Positions 17,069 through 25,882 of a stretch of DNA of 61,016 nt are shown in pieces. The stretch spans positions 1-61,016 of the forward strand of contig JAHBYA010000006.1 in NCBI GenBank assembly GCA_019636195.1. Direction: 5' to 3'. The notes below the pieces were generated by a model. That model worked only from the letters and a program-made list of their open reading frames with translations, did not search any database and was not told the origin of the DNA. This stretch comes from Planctomycetota bacterium (GTDB lineage Bacteria; Planctomycetota; UBA8742; UBA2392). Both the position numbers and the translations under genes were made by a program. Numbering within the stretch: the stretch's first letter is position 1; each line of letters starts with the position of its first letter.

Positions 17069-17941
17069 TCACCCGTTAAGGAATTGCTCTTTCGCATTAT
17101 AGCTGCTGCGCACAAACGGCCCGCTGGCCACTTTCGGGAAACCCAACGCCAGCGCCTGCGCCTTCATTTCCTCGAACTCGGCTGGTTCATAGTAACGCAC
17201 CACCTCGGCCAGGCCCGGCGCGGGCTTCAAGTACTGGCCGATGGTCAGCATGTCCACGCCGTTCTCACGCAGGTCTTTGAACGTCTGGTGCAGCTCGGCA
17301 CGTGATTCGCCAAGGCCGACCATCAGGCCGCTTTTTGTGGTCATGGCCGGGGCGCGCTGCTTCACGCGGCGCAAAAGGTGCAGGCTGCGGTCGTAGCGCT
17401 TGCTGGGCTGGATGGACCGAAACAGTGAGGGCACGACTTCAATGTTGTGGTTATAGATGTCCGGCGCGGCGTTGATCACGGTATCGATCTGCGCGTCGAT
17501 GGCCTGAAAGTCCGGCGTCAGCACCTCGACCACGGCCTCAGGCAACGCCGCGCGCACCGCCTTGATCACAGCCGCCCAATGGGTTGATCCGCCATCGGGC
17601 AGGTCGTCGCGGTCAACGCTGGTGATGACCACGTGCTCAAGTTTCATGGCGGCAGCCGACTGCGCCAGCCGGGCGGGTTCATCGGCGTCGGGCGGGGCAG
17701 GCGGGCGGCCGCTGATCACGCTGCAAAAGCGGCACGAGCGCGTGCAGACTTCGCCCAGAATCATGAATGTCGCCGTCCCGTGGCTGAAGCACTGGGCCTT
17801 GTTGGGGCAGTTGGCCTCTTCGCACACGGTGTTAAGGCTCTGTTGCCGCAGCAGGCTTTCCAGCGGTTTCTGGCCGCCGCTGCGGGGCAGGGGGCGCTTC
17901 AGCCATGGCGGTAATCGACGGGGCCTTGCGGTCGTGGGCAT
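17069..17941 (-). CDS. lipA: Lipoyl synthase
   Basis: Radical SAM enzyme that inserts two sulfurs into octanoyl groups to make lipoyl cofactor. Both iron-sulfur clusters are ligated: CEEANCPNKAQC (Cys40, 45, 51) for the auxiliary cluster and CTRSCRFC (Cys66, 70, 73) for the radical SAM cluster. The C-terminal RSSY (278-281) supplies the Ser ligand. 290 aa is typical. ATG at 17941 chosen; an in-frame start at 18001 would run close to the divergent gene. No lipB is nearby. Confidence 0.95.
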   Translation of the reverse strand: MPTTARPRRLPPWLKRPLPRSGGQKPLESLLRQQSLNTVCEEANCPNKAQCFSHGTATFMILGEVCTRSCRFCSVISGRPPAPPDADEPARLAQSAAAMKLEHVVITSVDRDDLPDGGSTHWAAVIKAVRAALPEAVVEVLTPDFQAIDAQIDTVINAAPDIYNHNIEVVPSLFRSIQPSKRYDRSLHLLRRVKQRAPAMTTKSGLMVGLGESRAELHQTFKDLRENGVDMLTIGQYLKPAPGLAEVVRYYEPAEFEEMKAQALALGFPKVASGPFVRSSYNAKEQFLNG

Positions 17942-18030
17942 GGATGGAATATAGCGACGTCTTGCGCGGCGGGTAGCGTTTGCGTTGCCCAAGGCGCTCA
18001 CCTATGCTTTGCGCATTGCCGGAGACGAGT

Positions 18031-19158
18031 ATGGACCTGAAGGCCCGCCTGCAGACCCTTGCGACCCTTGAAGCGCAATACCCGCACGTGCTTTCCATCT
18101 ACCTGCGATGCCGTGAGGGCGGCCGTGATCGTCGCAAGGAAAACCTGATTTTCATCAAGAACCGTGCCCATGAACTTGAGCGTGTGCTGGGCGACGACAA
18201 GAAGGGCATCGACTTCTTGCGCAAGGGCGTGGCCGCCGCCGAGCTGATTCGCAACCAGGACCTGAGCCCGAGCGTGATCGGGCTGGCGCTGTTCCTGAAG
18301 GGCGACGAGGTGATTGAGCGCTTTGAAACTTCCATTCCATTTGAAGACCAGGTGGCGTACCGCCGCTACCCGTTTATCAGCCAGCTGGCCTACATCGGCG
18401 AAGAGTTTGAGCCTTACGCGGTGGTGTACCTCGACAGCCGCAGCGCTCGCATCTTTGAAATTGCCGTCGGCGAGCTGGTCGATACCAGTGACATCCGCAA
18501 CGAAGTGCACCGCCGCATCCACCGCGGCGGCTGGTCGCAGATGCGTTACCAGCGGGCGATTGAGGGCGAAAAACACGGCCACGTGCAGGAAGTGGCGGAC
18601 ACGCTGGCCGAGCTGGTGAGCAAGCACCGCTACAAGCGGATCGTGATTGTCGGCCCCGACAAGCCGCGTGCGATACTCAAGAACGCACTGACCGGCGACG
18701 TGGCGCGGCGCGTGATTGACGGCGAGCGCGTGGATTCACGGGCGACGGACCACGAGCTGCTGCAGACCGCGGTCGATTACTTTCGGAAGGCTGAAGACGA
18801 AGAGGAAACCGCCAAAATGGACCGCGTGGTGCGCGAGATTCACAGCAGCACGATGGGCGTCAGCGGGCTGGAGGACACGCTGACTTACCTTGCACGCGGC
18901 CAGGCCTACGAGGTGCTGCTGCCTGCGGACTTGGCGCGACAAGGCTCGCACTGTCAGAACTGCGGCATGATCTTCAAGGACCCGACCAAGACGTGCCACG
19001 CCTGCGAAAGCAAGGACGTGATCGACGTGGACCTGAAAGAGGTGGTGACGCGCACGGCGGTCAAGTACGGCACGCGCCTTGAGTTCGTGAAAAACAACGG
19101 CTTCAAGGCCAAGCTGGGCGGGGCGGCGGCATTGCTGCGCAGCCCGCGCATGAGCTGA
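18031..19158 (+). CDS. eRF1-like protein of the bacterial baeRF group
   Basis: Resembles archaeo-eukaryotic release factor 1 in its central and C-terminal domains: YAVVYLDSRSARIFEIAVGEL, GGWSQMRYQRAIEGEKHGHV and IVIVGPDKPRAILKNAL are the family blocks, and a zinc-ribbon-like CxxC/CxxC pair (Cys308, 311, 322, 325) lies in domain 3. baeRF proteins are predicted to act on ribosomes, perhaps in hibernation or rescue. No GGQ motif is visible in the peptidyl-hydrolysis position. Start set by GGAG six nt before the ATG. 375 aa. Confidence 0.75.
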   Translation: MDLKARLQTLATLEAQYPHVLSIYLRCREGGRDRRKENLIFIKNRAHELERVLGDDKKGIDFLRKGVAAAELIRNQDLSPSVIGLALFLKGDEVIERFETSIPFEDQVAYRRYPFISQLAYIGEEFEPYAVVYLDSRSARIFEIAVGELVDTSDIRNEVHRRIHRGGWSQMRYQRAIEGEKHGHVQEVADTLAELVSKHRYKRIVIVGPDKPRAILKNALTGDVARRVIDGERVDSRATDHELLQTAVDYFRKAEDEEETAKMDRVVREIHSSTMGVSGLEDTLTYLARGQAYEVLLPADLARQGSHCQNCGMIFKDPTKTCHACESKDVIDVDLKEVVTRTAVKYGTRLEFVKNNGFKAKLGGAAALLRSPRMS

Positions 19159-19160
19159 CG

Positions 19161-20564
19161 CTACTCGCTGGGTTCACCGATCAAGGCCATGACCTGCGCG
19201 AATTTCTCCTGAAGCTGCGCGGGGTTGGCGGCTTCCATGTTCAGGCGCACCAGCGGCTCGGTGTTGCTGGCGCGCAGGTTGAACCACCACTCCGGGTACT
19301 CGACCGTGACGCCGTCCAGGTGGTCGATCTTGGCGTCGCTGAAGCTCTCCTGCACCTTCTGGAAGACTTCTTCTTTGTCCTTCACCCGGAAGTTGATTTC
19401 GCCGGTCTGCGCGTACTTACGGTACGGCCTTGCCAGTTCGCTTAACTTGGCACCCGTGATGCCCAGCGCATTCAGCACTTCAATCACGGCGATGATTGCG
19501 CTGTCGGCGTACCAGTTGTCCTTGAAGTAGTAGTGCCCCGCCAACTCGCCGCCGAAGACGCACCCGATTTTGCGCATCGTGGCCTTCATGAAGCTGTGGC
19601 CCACGCGCTCGCGCACGGCGCGGCCGCCCGCCTGCTCAACCATCTCGGCTACAATGCGGCTGCTGCGCAGGTCATACAGGATCGGCGCGCCCTTGTGGCG
19701 CTTGAGCATCTCGTGGGCAATCAGCGCGGTAATGATGTCCTGGCCCACCGGCGTGCCGCCCTCATCGACAAACACGGCGCGGTCGGCGTCGCCGTCGAAT
19801 GCGATGCCCAGCGCGCAATCGCGCTGCCGCACCAACTCGCACAGCGGCTTGAGGTTCTCCAGGCGGCTGGGGTTGGCCTCGTGGTTGGGAAAGGTGCCAT
19901 CGAACTCGCCGTTGATCACATGCAACTCAAGGCCCAGCGAGCGCAAGAACCCGAGGTAGGTGCCGCCCATGCCGTTTGCGGTGTCAACGGCGACTTTCAG
20001 CTTCTCGGGCATGCGCTTCACGAAGCGTCGCAGGTGCTCAAGGTAGCCGGTAAACACCTTGGGGTTGAAGCCGAATGGGGCGGGCAGCGTCTCGGCCTCG
20101 GTCGCCGGCGGCATCAGTTCCACGACCGGCTTGTTCTGCCACACCGGCGGCGGCTCATGCGCCGCGGCGGCGTACTGTTCAATGTCGGCAAGGCCGGTGT
20201 CCGACGCAACGGGTATGGCTTCTTCGCGGCAGAACTTGATGCCGTTGTAGCGGGCGGGGTTGTGGCTGGCGGTAATCATCGCGCCGCCATGGTGTGCCTC
20301 GTTGCTGGCGACGGCCCAATACAGCATCGGCGTGCTGCACGGGCCGATAAAGCGTGCCTCGGCGCCGCCGGTGGCCAGGCCGTCCATGAATGCGGCGGCA
20401 AGCGCCGGGCCGCTGGGCCGGGCGTCCATGCCTACCACAACCGTCGGGCCGGGGTTGTCTTCAGACAGCAACTTTGCAAAGCCGTAGCCGATGCGAAAAG
20501 CAATGGGCGGGTTGAGCTGGTCCGGCACCACTCCGCGGACATCGTATGCCTTGAACAGCCCCAT
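19161..20564 (-). CDS. Phosphomannomutase/phosphoglucomutase (alpha-D-phosphohexomutase)
   Basis: Interconverts hexose 1- and 6-phosphates for polysaccharide or nucleotide-sugar synthesis. Active-site phosphoserine Ser100 in TASHNP, metal loop DGDADR, sugar-binding GGELAGHYYF and phosphate-binding RASNTEP are all intact. 467 aa and the N-terminus MGLFKAYDVRG place it in the AlgC/ManB group with dual Man/Glc use likely. Stops 2 nt from the convergent baeRF gene. Downstream of the CobW-type GTPase on the same strand. Confidence 0.93.
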   Translation of the reverse strand: MGLFKAYDVRGVVPDQLNPPIAFRIGYGFAKLLSEDNPGPTVVVGMDARPSGPALAAAFMDGLATGGAEARFIGPCSTPMLYWAVASNEAHHGGAMITASHNPARYNGIKFCREEAIPVASDTGLADIEQYAAAAHEPPPVWQNKPVVELMPPATEAETLPAPFGFNPKVFTGYLEHLRRFVKRMPEKLKVAVDTANGMGGTYLGFLRSLGLELHVINGEFDGTFPNHEANPSRLENLKPLCELVRQRDCALGIAFDGDADRAVFVDEGGTPVGQDIITALIAHEMLKRHKGAPILYDLRSSRIVAEMVEQAGGRAVRERVGHSFMKATMRKIGCVFGGELAGHYYFKDNWYADSAIIAVIEVLNALGITGAKLSELARPYRKYAQTGEINFRVKDKEEVFQKVQESFSDAKIDHLDGVTVEYPEWWFNLRASNTEPLVRLNMEAANPAQLQEKFAQVMALIGEPSE

Positions 20565-20640
20565 GCGTACCCCGTTGTGATTGAGCCGTGCAGTCTAGTG
20601 AAAGGCGCGACACGGGCACAAGGGGCGACACCCCCGCATG

Positions 20641-21705
20641 CTAGTGCTTGTGGGCGTGGTCGTGGCTGTGGTCGTGGTGGTGCTCGTGGCTGTGGTCGTG
20701 ATGGTGATGACCGCCTTCGTCGTGGAAGTGCAGGCCGGTGGCCTCCAGCTTCTGCCGGATCAGGTTGCGATCAAGATCCTCCCCGATGAACACCAGCACG
20801 TCGGGCTTGGGCTTGAGAATTTCGGGGCGCGGGATCATTTCCCAGTCGCCGCCGGTCCACTGCACAATCGCCTGCGGCTCAACGCCGCGCACCTGCACAA
20901 ACCCCTTCAGCCGCAGCAAGCCGGGCACGCCCGCGTTCAGGAAGTCATTGAACCTGGCCTTGTCCGCAACCCCGTGCGGGCGCAGCGTCATGCTGAGGTA
21001 GTGGTCGTGGCTGTGGTCATGATGGTGATGGGCGTGGCCGTCGTGGCTGTGCTCGCAGTGGTCGTGTTCGTGGTCGCAATGGGTGTGGTCTTTGCCGTCG
21101 TCGATAACCTGCGTGCCGGTGGTTTCAAGAATTGCCGCCGGGTCAAGTTTGGCGCGCTGCGTGCGGTGCAATGTCGCGCGGGCATTCAGGCGGCGGACTT
21201 CGGCTTCAACGTCATTGACCAGCGTTTCATTGACCAGGTCGGTCTTGTTAAGCAACAGAATGTCGGCGTACTTGGCCTGGCGCTTCATCAGGGCTTCGGC
21301 TTGTGCGACCTTGCCCCAGCGGTTTACGTCAACGACGCTGACAATCGTGCGCAGTTGCAGCTTGTCCAGCAGGTTGGGCAGGGTGCAGATGTCGAGAATC
21401 TCGACGGGGTCGGCAAGCCCCGTGGCTTCCATCAGGATGCTGCTGGGCTTGTCGTTGCTGACGATGTCGTACAGGGTCTTTGTCAGCTCGGTCTTGCTGG
21501 TGCAGCAGATGCAGCCGTCAATCAGCTCGCGCATCTGGGCGTTGGCGCCGGACAGCAGCTCGTTGTCGATGTTGGACTCGCCGAACTCGTTCATGAGCAC
21601 CAGCGGCTTTTCGCCGCGCGCGTTCAGGTGCTCCAGCAGTTGCTTCATCAGTGTGGTCTTGCCCGAGCCGAGAAAGCCCGCAACCAGGTAAACAGGGACG
21701 CTCAT
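20641..21705 (-). CDS. CobW/COG0523 metal-chaperone GTPase with two His tracts
   Basis: G3E-family GTPase thought to deliver metal, often Zn. P-loop GFLGSGKT (10-17), metal site CICC (65-68) and guanine motif NKTD (153-156) are present. A His/Asp-rich loop (about 204-236, about 15 His) separates the GTPase from the CobW C-terminal domain, and a second His-rich tail (about 326-354) ends the protein. Both tracts are expected to bind Zn, Ni or Co. 354 aa; ATG at 21705 chosen because the longer frame has no family match. Confidence 0.9.
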   Translation of the reverse strand: MSVPVYLVAGFLGSGKTTLMKQLLEHLNARGEKPLVLMNEFGESNIDNELLSGANAQMRELIDGCICCTSKTELTKTLYDIVSNDKPSSILMEATGLADPVEILDICTLPNLLDKLQLRTIVSVVDVNRWGKVAQAEALMKRQAKYADILLLNKTDLVNETLVNDVEAEVRRLNARATLHRTQRAKLDPAAILETTGTQVIDDGKDHTHCDHEHDHCEHSHDGHAHHHHDHSHDHYLSMTLRPHGVADKARFNDFLNAGVPGLLRLKGFVQVRGVEPQAIVQWTGGDWEMIPRPEILKPKPDVLVFIGEDLDRNLIRQKLEATGLHFHDEGGHHHHDHSHEHHHDHSHDHAHKH

Positions 21706-21841
21706 GCCTTTGCCTCGTTTGTCCGACCCCCAAACCATAACGCAAATCGCCCGCCACGGTAGCGGCGGGCAGGTATCGGCGGTTACGAACCAGTTCAGCG
21801 TCAACCAACAGATCCGGCAGTTTGCTGGAACGGCAAAGCCA

Positions 21842-22024
21842 ACCACAGATTCACACAGATGGACTCAGATGCGCTGCCGCCTTTATGGAGAACGCGGACA
21901 ACCACGAAGTCTTTCGGTGATTGACAGCTTCTTGCGGCCCTTTGTGGTCACGGCGTTGGCTTGTCGCGGCGCCTGACACCCTTGCGGGGGCCGGAGTCTG
22001 TGTTGATCTGTGTGCAACTGTGGC
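21842..22024. repeat. Nested inverted repeats of heptad type in a 366-nt gap
   Basis: The gap 21706-22071 holds no gene. Its outer arms, CCACAGATTCACACAGAT (from 21843) and the complement of CCACAGTTGCACACAGAT (ending 22023), match at 16 of 18 positions and extend further. Inside, ACCACGAAG (21901-21909) pairs with CTTTGTGGT (21940-21948) at 8 of 9. The arms show a 7-nt rhythm like the repeats at 2016 and 45645. Confidence 0.6.
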
Positions 22025-22071
22025 GGAAGGCCTTGTCGTGCGAACCGCCGGAAGACCTGCCGGACGCTGGC

Positions 22072-22539
22072 CTAGATGACCGGCATGTGCGCCAGATTGG
22101 CGGGCAGGCGCCTCTCGCACCATGCCTGAAGGCGCTCAAGGCGGCTGTTGGCTTCAATCTTGTGGTAGCCGAAGATGCGCCCGGCGTTGGCGCCGAAGCT
22201 CTCAAAGTTGGTCTGCTCAATCGCCACGCGCACGCCGCCGTCAAACGGGGTGATGATCACAAGCTCATGCACCGTGCCGCCCAGCCAGTTGTAGGCCCAG
22301 GTGCCGCCGACGCGCCAGTTTTCGTCCCAGGTGCTGTACTCAAAGCGATCCACGCGGTCGCGGCCGATGTAGCGCAGTTCAAAGCCGCCGCCCACGTCGG
22401 GCGTGTGCTCACAGACGGGCATCCCCCACCATGCGCGCATTTCGTACAAGTCGGTCAGGGCGCGCCACGCAGCCTGTTCGTCACAGGCGATCTCGCGTTC
22501 AAGGCGCAGGAAATGGGGTGCAAGAACTTTCGTCGTCAT
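22072..22539 (-). CDS. SRPBCC/AHSA1-like ligand-binding protein
   Basis: START-like helix-grip fold suggested by the N-terminal REIACDEQAAWRALTDLYEMRAWWG block, central beta strands with Trp/Tyr, and a C-terminal long helix (RLERLQAWCERRL). Such proteins bind hydrophobic ligands or act as Hsp90 co-chaperone-like AHSA1 domains. No catalytic residues can be assigned. 155 aa. ATG at 22539 is favoured since the frame upstream runs into murD. Follows murD by 49 nt on the same strand. Confidence 0.7.
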   Translation of the reverse strand: MTTKVLAPHFLRLEREIACDEQAAWRALTDLYEMRAWWGMPVCEHTPDVGGGFELRYIGRDRVDRFEYSTWDENWRVGGTWAYNWLGGTVHELVIITPFDGGVRVAIEQTNFESFGANAGRIFGYHKIEANSRLERLQAWCERRLPANLAHMPVI

Positions 22540-22588
22540 GCAGTCACGCAACCAGCGTCTGGCCCAACCCCAGTGAATCCCGAAAACT

Positions 22589-24379
22589 CTATTTGCCCGG
22601 TTGCGAAGCGTGCGCTTGTACCAGCGCCTTGAAATGCCGTCCACGGTGTTCGAAGTTTGTGAAGCGGGTGTTCGGCGCGTACTCATAAAAGCTGGCGCTG
22701 GCCGGCGACATCAGCAGCACGTCGCCGGGTTGCAGCGCCTCAAAGGCCGCGGCGCACGCCTCGTCAAAACCGCTGAACTCGCACAGGGGCGCGCCGCACC
22801 CGGCCCGCGCCAGCGCATCCTTGATCGCGCCCGCGTTCGCGCCCTGCAGATACACGCCGCGCACGCCCGCGTGCGCGGCAACCGCCTCGGCCAGCGCGTC
22901 GTAGCTTAAGCCCTTGTCGCTGCCGCCCAGCAGCAGATGCACACCGCGCTCAAAGGCGCCCAGCCCCGCGATCGTTGCCTCAGGCGTGGTCGCAATGCTG
23001 TCGTTGTAGCAGCGCGCGCCGTTGACTTCGCCGCAGTACTCCAGCCGGTGTTCCGCGCCCCGGAAGCGCCGCAGCGCCCGCGACGCATACCCGGCCATGC
23101 CCAGTACCTCAAGCCCGGCGCTGGCGGCGGCGTACGCGCCCGCCGCGTTGCTCCAGTTGAACAACCCGGGCAGCTTCAGGTCGTCGCGGTTAAGGCAGCT
23201 GATAAAGGCAAACCCGCGCCGCCAGTCCGTCAGCAGGTCTTCGATGGCCCTGAACGCGCCCTTCGCGCCGTAGTCGAACCTTCCGCCCGAAAACAGCACG
23301 CGCGTCAATTGCGCCGGCATTGTGCTGCCGCGCTCGGTTTGCGGGTCAACGCTGTAGCCGATGATCTGGTCTTGCGGGCTCTCGGTCTCGTCCGCGCCCA
23401 CCGCAACCGCGGGCACCCGCTTGCCGGGCGCACCCGCAGGCGACGAGGCCGGCCCGTGCCAAGGGTCTGTGCGCGCCGACTTCAAGGCCGGGTGCAGATC
23501 CAACAGGTTGCGGCAGCGCGGGTCGTCCAGGTTCAGGATCACGCAGCGCCGGCCCGGCGGCTGGTACGCGAAGATGGCGGCCTTGGCATGGATGTACTCA
23601 TCCATGCCGGTGTGCCAGTCCAGGTGGTTGGGCGTGATGTTCGTGACCAGCGCGACGTCGCAGGACTTGCGAATCCGGTGCCAGTCCTGCAATTGAAAGC
23701 TGCTCAGTTCCAGCACCACCACGTCCGCCGCCGTCATTTCCTCAAGATGGTTGATCAGCGGCTGGCCGCAGTTTCCGCCCAGCCAGACGCGACCGTTGAA
23801 TCGCCACTTCTCAAGCAGCTCATCGTCTGTGAGTTGTCGGCCATACGGCGCTACGCCCGCCCGAAGCGAGTTGCTGTCCGGCTGGCGCGGCAGTTGCCGG
23901 TCGCGCGGGTCTGCCCACAGGCCCTCCAGTTCGGGTTGTGCGCGCTCCAGCGCTTCTGCCAGCATCTCGTAGCACAGCAGCGCCAGAGTTGTTTTGCCGT
24001 TGCTGCCGGTGATGCCGAGGGTTCGGGCCGGGCAGCCCTCCATGAAGAGGCTCATCTCCATCGTGACTTCGGCGCCGTTGTCGCGCGCAAGCTGCAGCAA
24101 CTTGTGGTCCGGGCGCACAGCCGGGCTGTGAATCACGACCTGCGCATCGCGAAAGTCCTGCTGCCTGTGTTCGCCAAGCCGGTACTCGATCGGCAGGCCC
24201 GCAAGTTCGTCCAGGCTTTCACGCAGGGTGGCTTCGTCGCGCAGGTCGGTGACAAGCAGGCTGCTGCAGTACCGGGCCAGGAATTTTGCGCTTTCGGTGC
24301 CGCCGCCGAACACGCCAAGCCCCATGACCAGGCCGCGCTTGCCGCGGAATCGTTCAAAGGCGCGCAGGTGTGCTTTCAT
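22589..24379 (-). CDS. murD: UDP-N-acetylmuramoylalanine-D-glutamate ligase, enlarged
   Basis: Cytoplasmic ligase adding D-Glu to UDP-MurNAc-L-Ala. ATP loop GITGSNGKTT (122-131), NITPNHLDWH, LLLGGSDKG and the C-terminal LLMSPASASFYEY with NFEHRGRHFK mark MurD. At 596 aa it is about 145 longer than usual, with insertions at about 145-195 and 298-395 inside the central domain. No other mur gene is adjacent. Starts with a 4-nt overlap (ATGA) after the PEGA lipoprotein. The usual NDSKATN block reads NDSIATTPEAT. Confidence 0.85.
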   Translation of the reverse strand: MKAHLRAFERFRGKRGLVMGLGVFGGGTESAKFLARYCSSLLVTDLRDEATLRESLDELAGLPIEYRLGEHRQQDFRDAQVVIHSPAVRPDHKLLQLARDNGAEVTMEMSLFMEGCPARTLGITGSNGKTTLALLCYEMLAEALERAQPELEGLWADPRDRQLPRQPDSNSLRAGVAPYGRQLTDDELLEKWRFNGRVWLGGNCGQPLINHLEEMTAADVVVLELSSFQLQDWHRIRKSCDVALVTNITPNHLDWHTGMDEYIHAKAAIFAYQPPGRRCVILNLDDPRCRNLLDLHPALKSARTDPWHGPASSPAGAPGKRVPAVAVGADETESPQDQIIGYSVDPQTERGSTMPAQLTRVLFSGGRFDYGAKGAFRAIEDLLTDWRRGFAFISCLNRDDLKLPGLFNWSNAAGAYAAASAGLEVLGMAGYASRALRRFRGAEHRLEYCGEVNGARCYNDSIATTPEATIAGLGAFERGVHLLLGGSDKGLSYDALAEAVAAHAGVRGVYLQGANAGAIKDALARAGCGAPLCEFSGFDEACAAAFEALQPGDVLLMSPASASFYEYAPNTRFTNFEHRGRHFKALVQAHASQPGK

Positions 24380-24882
24380 CGCTGTCTGGGCTTGGGCACC
24401 GGCAGCCAGACACCTGTGGCAGGATCAATCGCCCAGTGCTGGTAAGTAACGGCATAGGTGTAACGATCCTGCGGCCGTGCCTGCATGCGATAGGCCTTGG
24501 CGTTTTCGTACAGGCGCGGGATGTCGGCGGGCTCGGCGGCTTCAAGTTTCACGCTGACGTGGTGGCTGTCGGTGATGGGGTAAGGGATCAGGACTTCGCT
24601 TACAAAGTCCAGCACCGGGTACTCGTACCACGGGGTTTCAAGGTCCACGCTGCCCTGCACTGTGCGGAAGCCGGGCTTGCGAATGGTGTAGTCGCGGGTG
24701 CCGTAGTACTTGAAATACACGTAAAACGGGCCGTCGGGGTCGTCATCGGCGCGGGTCTGGCCGACGTACTCGCCGTCAATGTAAACATCGGCGCCCGGCG
24801 GGTCGGAACGCACGTACAGCCGCCGTTCCACACACCCGGCAAGCATCACGGCGGCAAGCAAGAGCAGCAGCACGCGGGCCAT
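24376..24882 (-). CDS. PEGA-domain lipoprotein
   Basis: Lipobox MLAGC at about residues 13-17, then a PEGA repeat: RLYVRSDPPGADVYIDGEYVG with conserved DPPGA and DGxxxG. Probably a surface or periplasmic protein with a short beta domain. The rest (residues 60-168) contains several Tyr-rich strands. Its stop overlaps the murD start, so both are likely expressed from the promoter in the divergent gap 24883-24960. 168 aa. Confidence 0.82.
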   Translation of the reverse strand: MARVLLLLLAAVMLAGCVERRLYVRSDPPGADVYIDGEYVGQTRADDDPDGPFYVYFKYYGTRDYTIRKPGFRTVQGSVDLETPWYEYPVLDFVSEVLIPYPITDSHHVSVKLEAAEPADIPRLYENAKAYRMQARPQDRYTYAVTYQHWAIDPATGVWLPVPKPRQR

Positions 24883-24960
24883 GGGGCGATGCTATCAACG
24901 TACAAGCAAGGTTGAAGCGACAATGCCCCGATATAGAGTCACCGCGGAAACGAGGGTCCT

Positions 24961-25851
24961 ATGAAAAGCAGATTTGAGCGCATTGTCATCCCTACCGACT
25001 TCAGCGACACCGCCCAGACCGCGATTGACCTGGGCGCGAAACTGGCGGGCTACTACAAATCGCAGGTTGACCTGGTCAACGCGATCGACGCCACGGTGTA
25101 CGCCTACGCGGGCTACCCTTTCGCGTCACTTTCGAAAGAACTTGTGTCGTCAGCTGAACAGGCCCTCAAGCGCGTGAAGCTTCCTGCGGGCTTGAACGAA
25201 AAGCGCTTTGTGCTGTCGGGCAACCCCGCCACCGAGATTGTCGAGCACGCCAAGCGCCACAACTCCGATCTAGTTGTCATGGGCACCCACGGCCACGGCG
25301 CGGTCGCACGCTTTCTGCTGGGCAGCGTTGCCGACCGCGTGCTGCACCACGCGCCCTGCCCGGTGCTGATCACAAAGCAACCCAAGGGCACCGTCAAGCA
25401 CATCAAGAGCAAGGCCAAGCCGTTTGCCCGCATCCTGTTCCCGACTGACTTCAGCAAGACCGCCACGCAGGCGCTGAACCGGGCGATTGCACTTACCGAG
25501 GACATGGACGCCGAGCTGTATGTGCTGCACGTGGTCGATGACAGCCTGATCACCACCCATGTGGACGACGAACGCAAGATTATCCTGAAGGAACTGCGCC
25601 GCCACGCGCTGGACGAAATGAAGAAGCAACTGCCCGCCGAGCTGATGCAGCACTTCGACACCATCGGCGCCGTCAACCGCGGCGAGCCCGGCAAGGCCAT
25701 CTGCGCGTTTGCCGAGACGCACCACTGCGACCTGATTGTCATGGGCAGCCACGGCCGCACGGGCCTGAATCGCGTGCTGCTGGGCAGCGTCGCCGACAAG
25801 GTGGTAAGGCGCGCCAAGTGCGCCGTGCTGATCGAGCGCGCGAAGTCGTAA
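24961..25851 (+). CDS. Tandem universal stress protein (two UspA domains)
   Basis: Two Usp domains (about 1-143 and 154-296) in one chain. Each has the ATP-binding signature: GTHGHGAVARFLLGSVAD and GSHGRTGLNRVLLGSVAD, with the start ILFPTDFS/IVIPTDFS carrying the conserved Asp. Likely a nucleotide-binding stress protein. 296 aa, fits tandem Usps. Divergent from the PEGA gene and followed by a strong terminator. Confidence 0.93.
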   Translation: MKSRFERIVIPTDFSDTAQTAIDLGAKLAGYYKSQVDLVNAIDATVYAYAGYPFASLSKELVSSAEQALKRVKLPAGLNEKRFVLSGNPATEIVEHAKRHNSDLVVMGTHGHGAVARFLLGSVADRVLHHAPCPVLITKQPKGTVKHIKSKAKPFARILFPTDFSKTATQALNRAIALTEDMDAELYVLHVVDDSLITTHVDDERKIILKELRRHALDEMKKQLPAELMQHFDTIGAVNRGEPGKAICAFAETHHCDLIVMGSHGRTGLNRVLLGSVADKVVRRAKCAVLIERAKS

Positions 25852-25854
25852 CTG

Positions 25855-25882
25855 AAAGGGGCCGGTGACCGGCCCCTTTTTT
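25855..25882 (+). terminator. Rho-independent terminator after Usp, shared
   Basis: GGGGCCGG, loop TGA, CCGGCCCC, then six T. On the other strand the stem is followed by TTT, and the leftward slipin stop lies inside the T-run, so it can serve both convergent genes. Confidence 0.92.

Noticed and set aside
20650..21080. Repetitive GTGGTCGTG-rich DNA
   Set aside because: Explained by the His/Asp codons of the two metal-binding tracts in the CobW-type GTPase.
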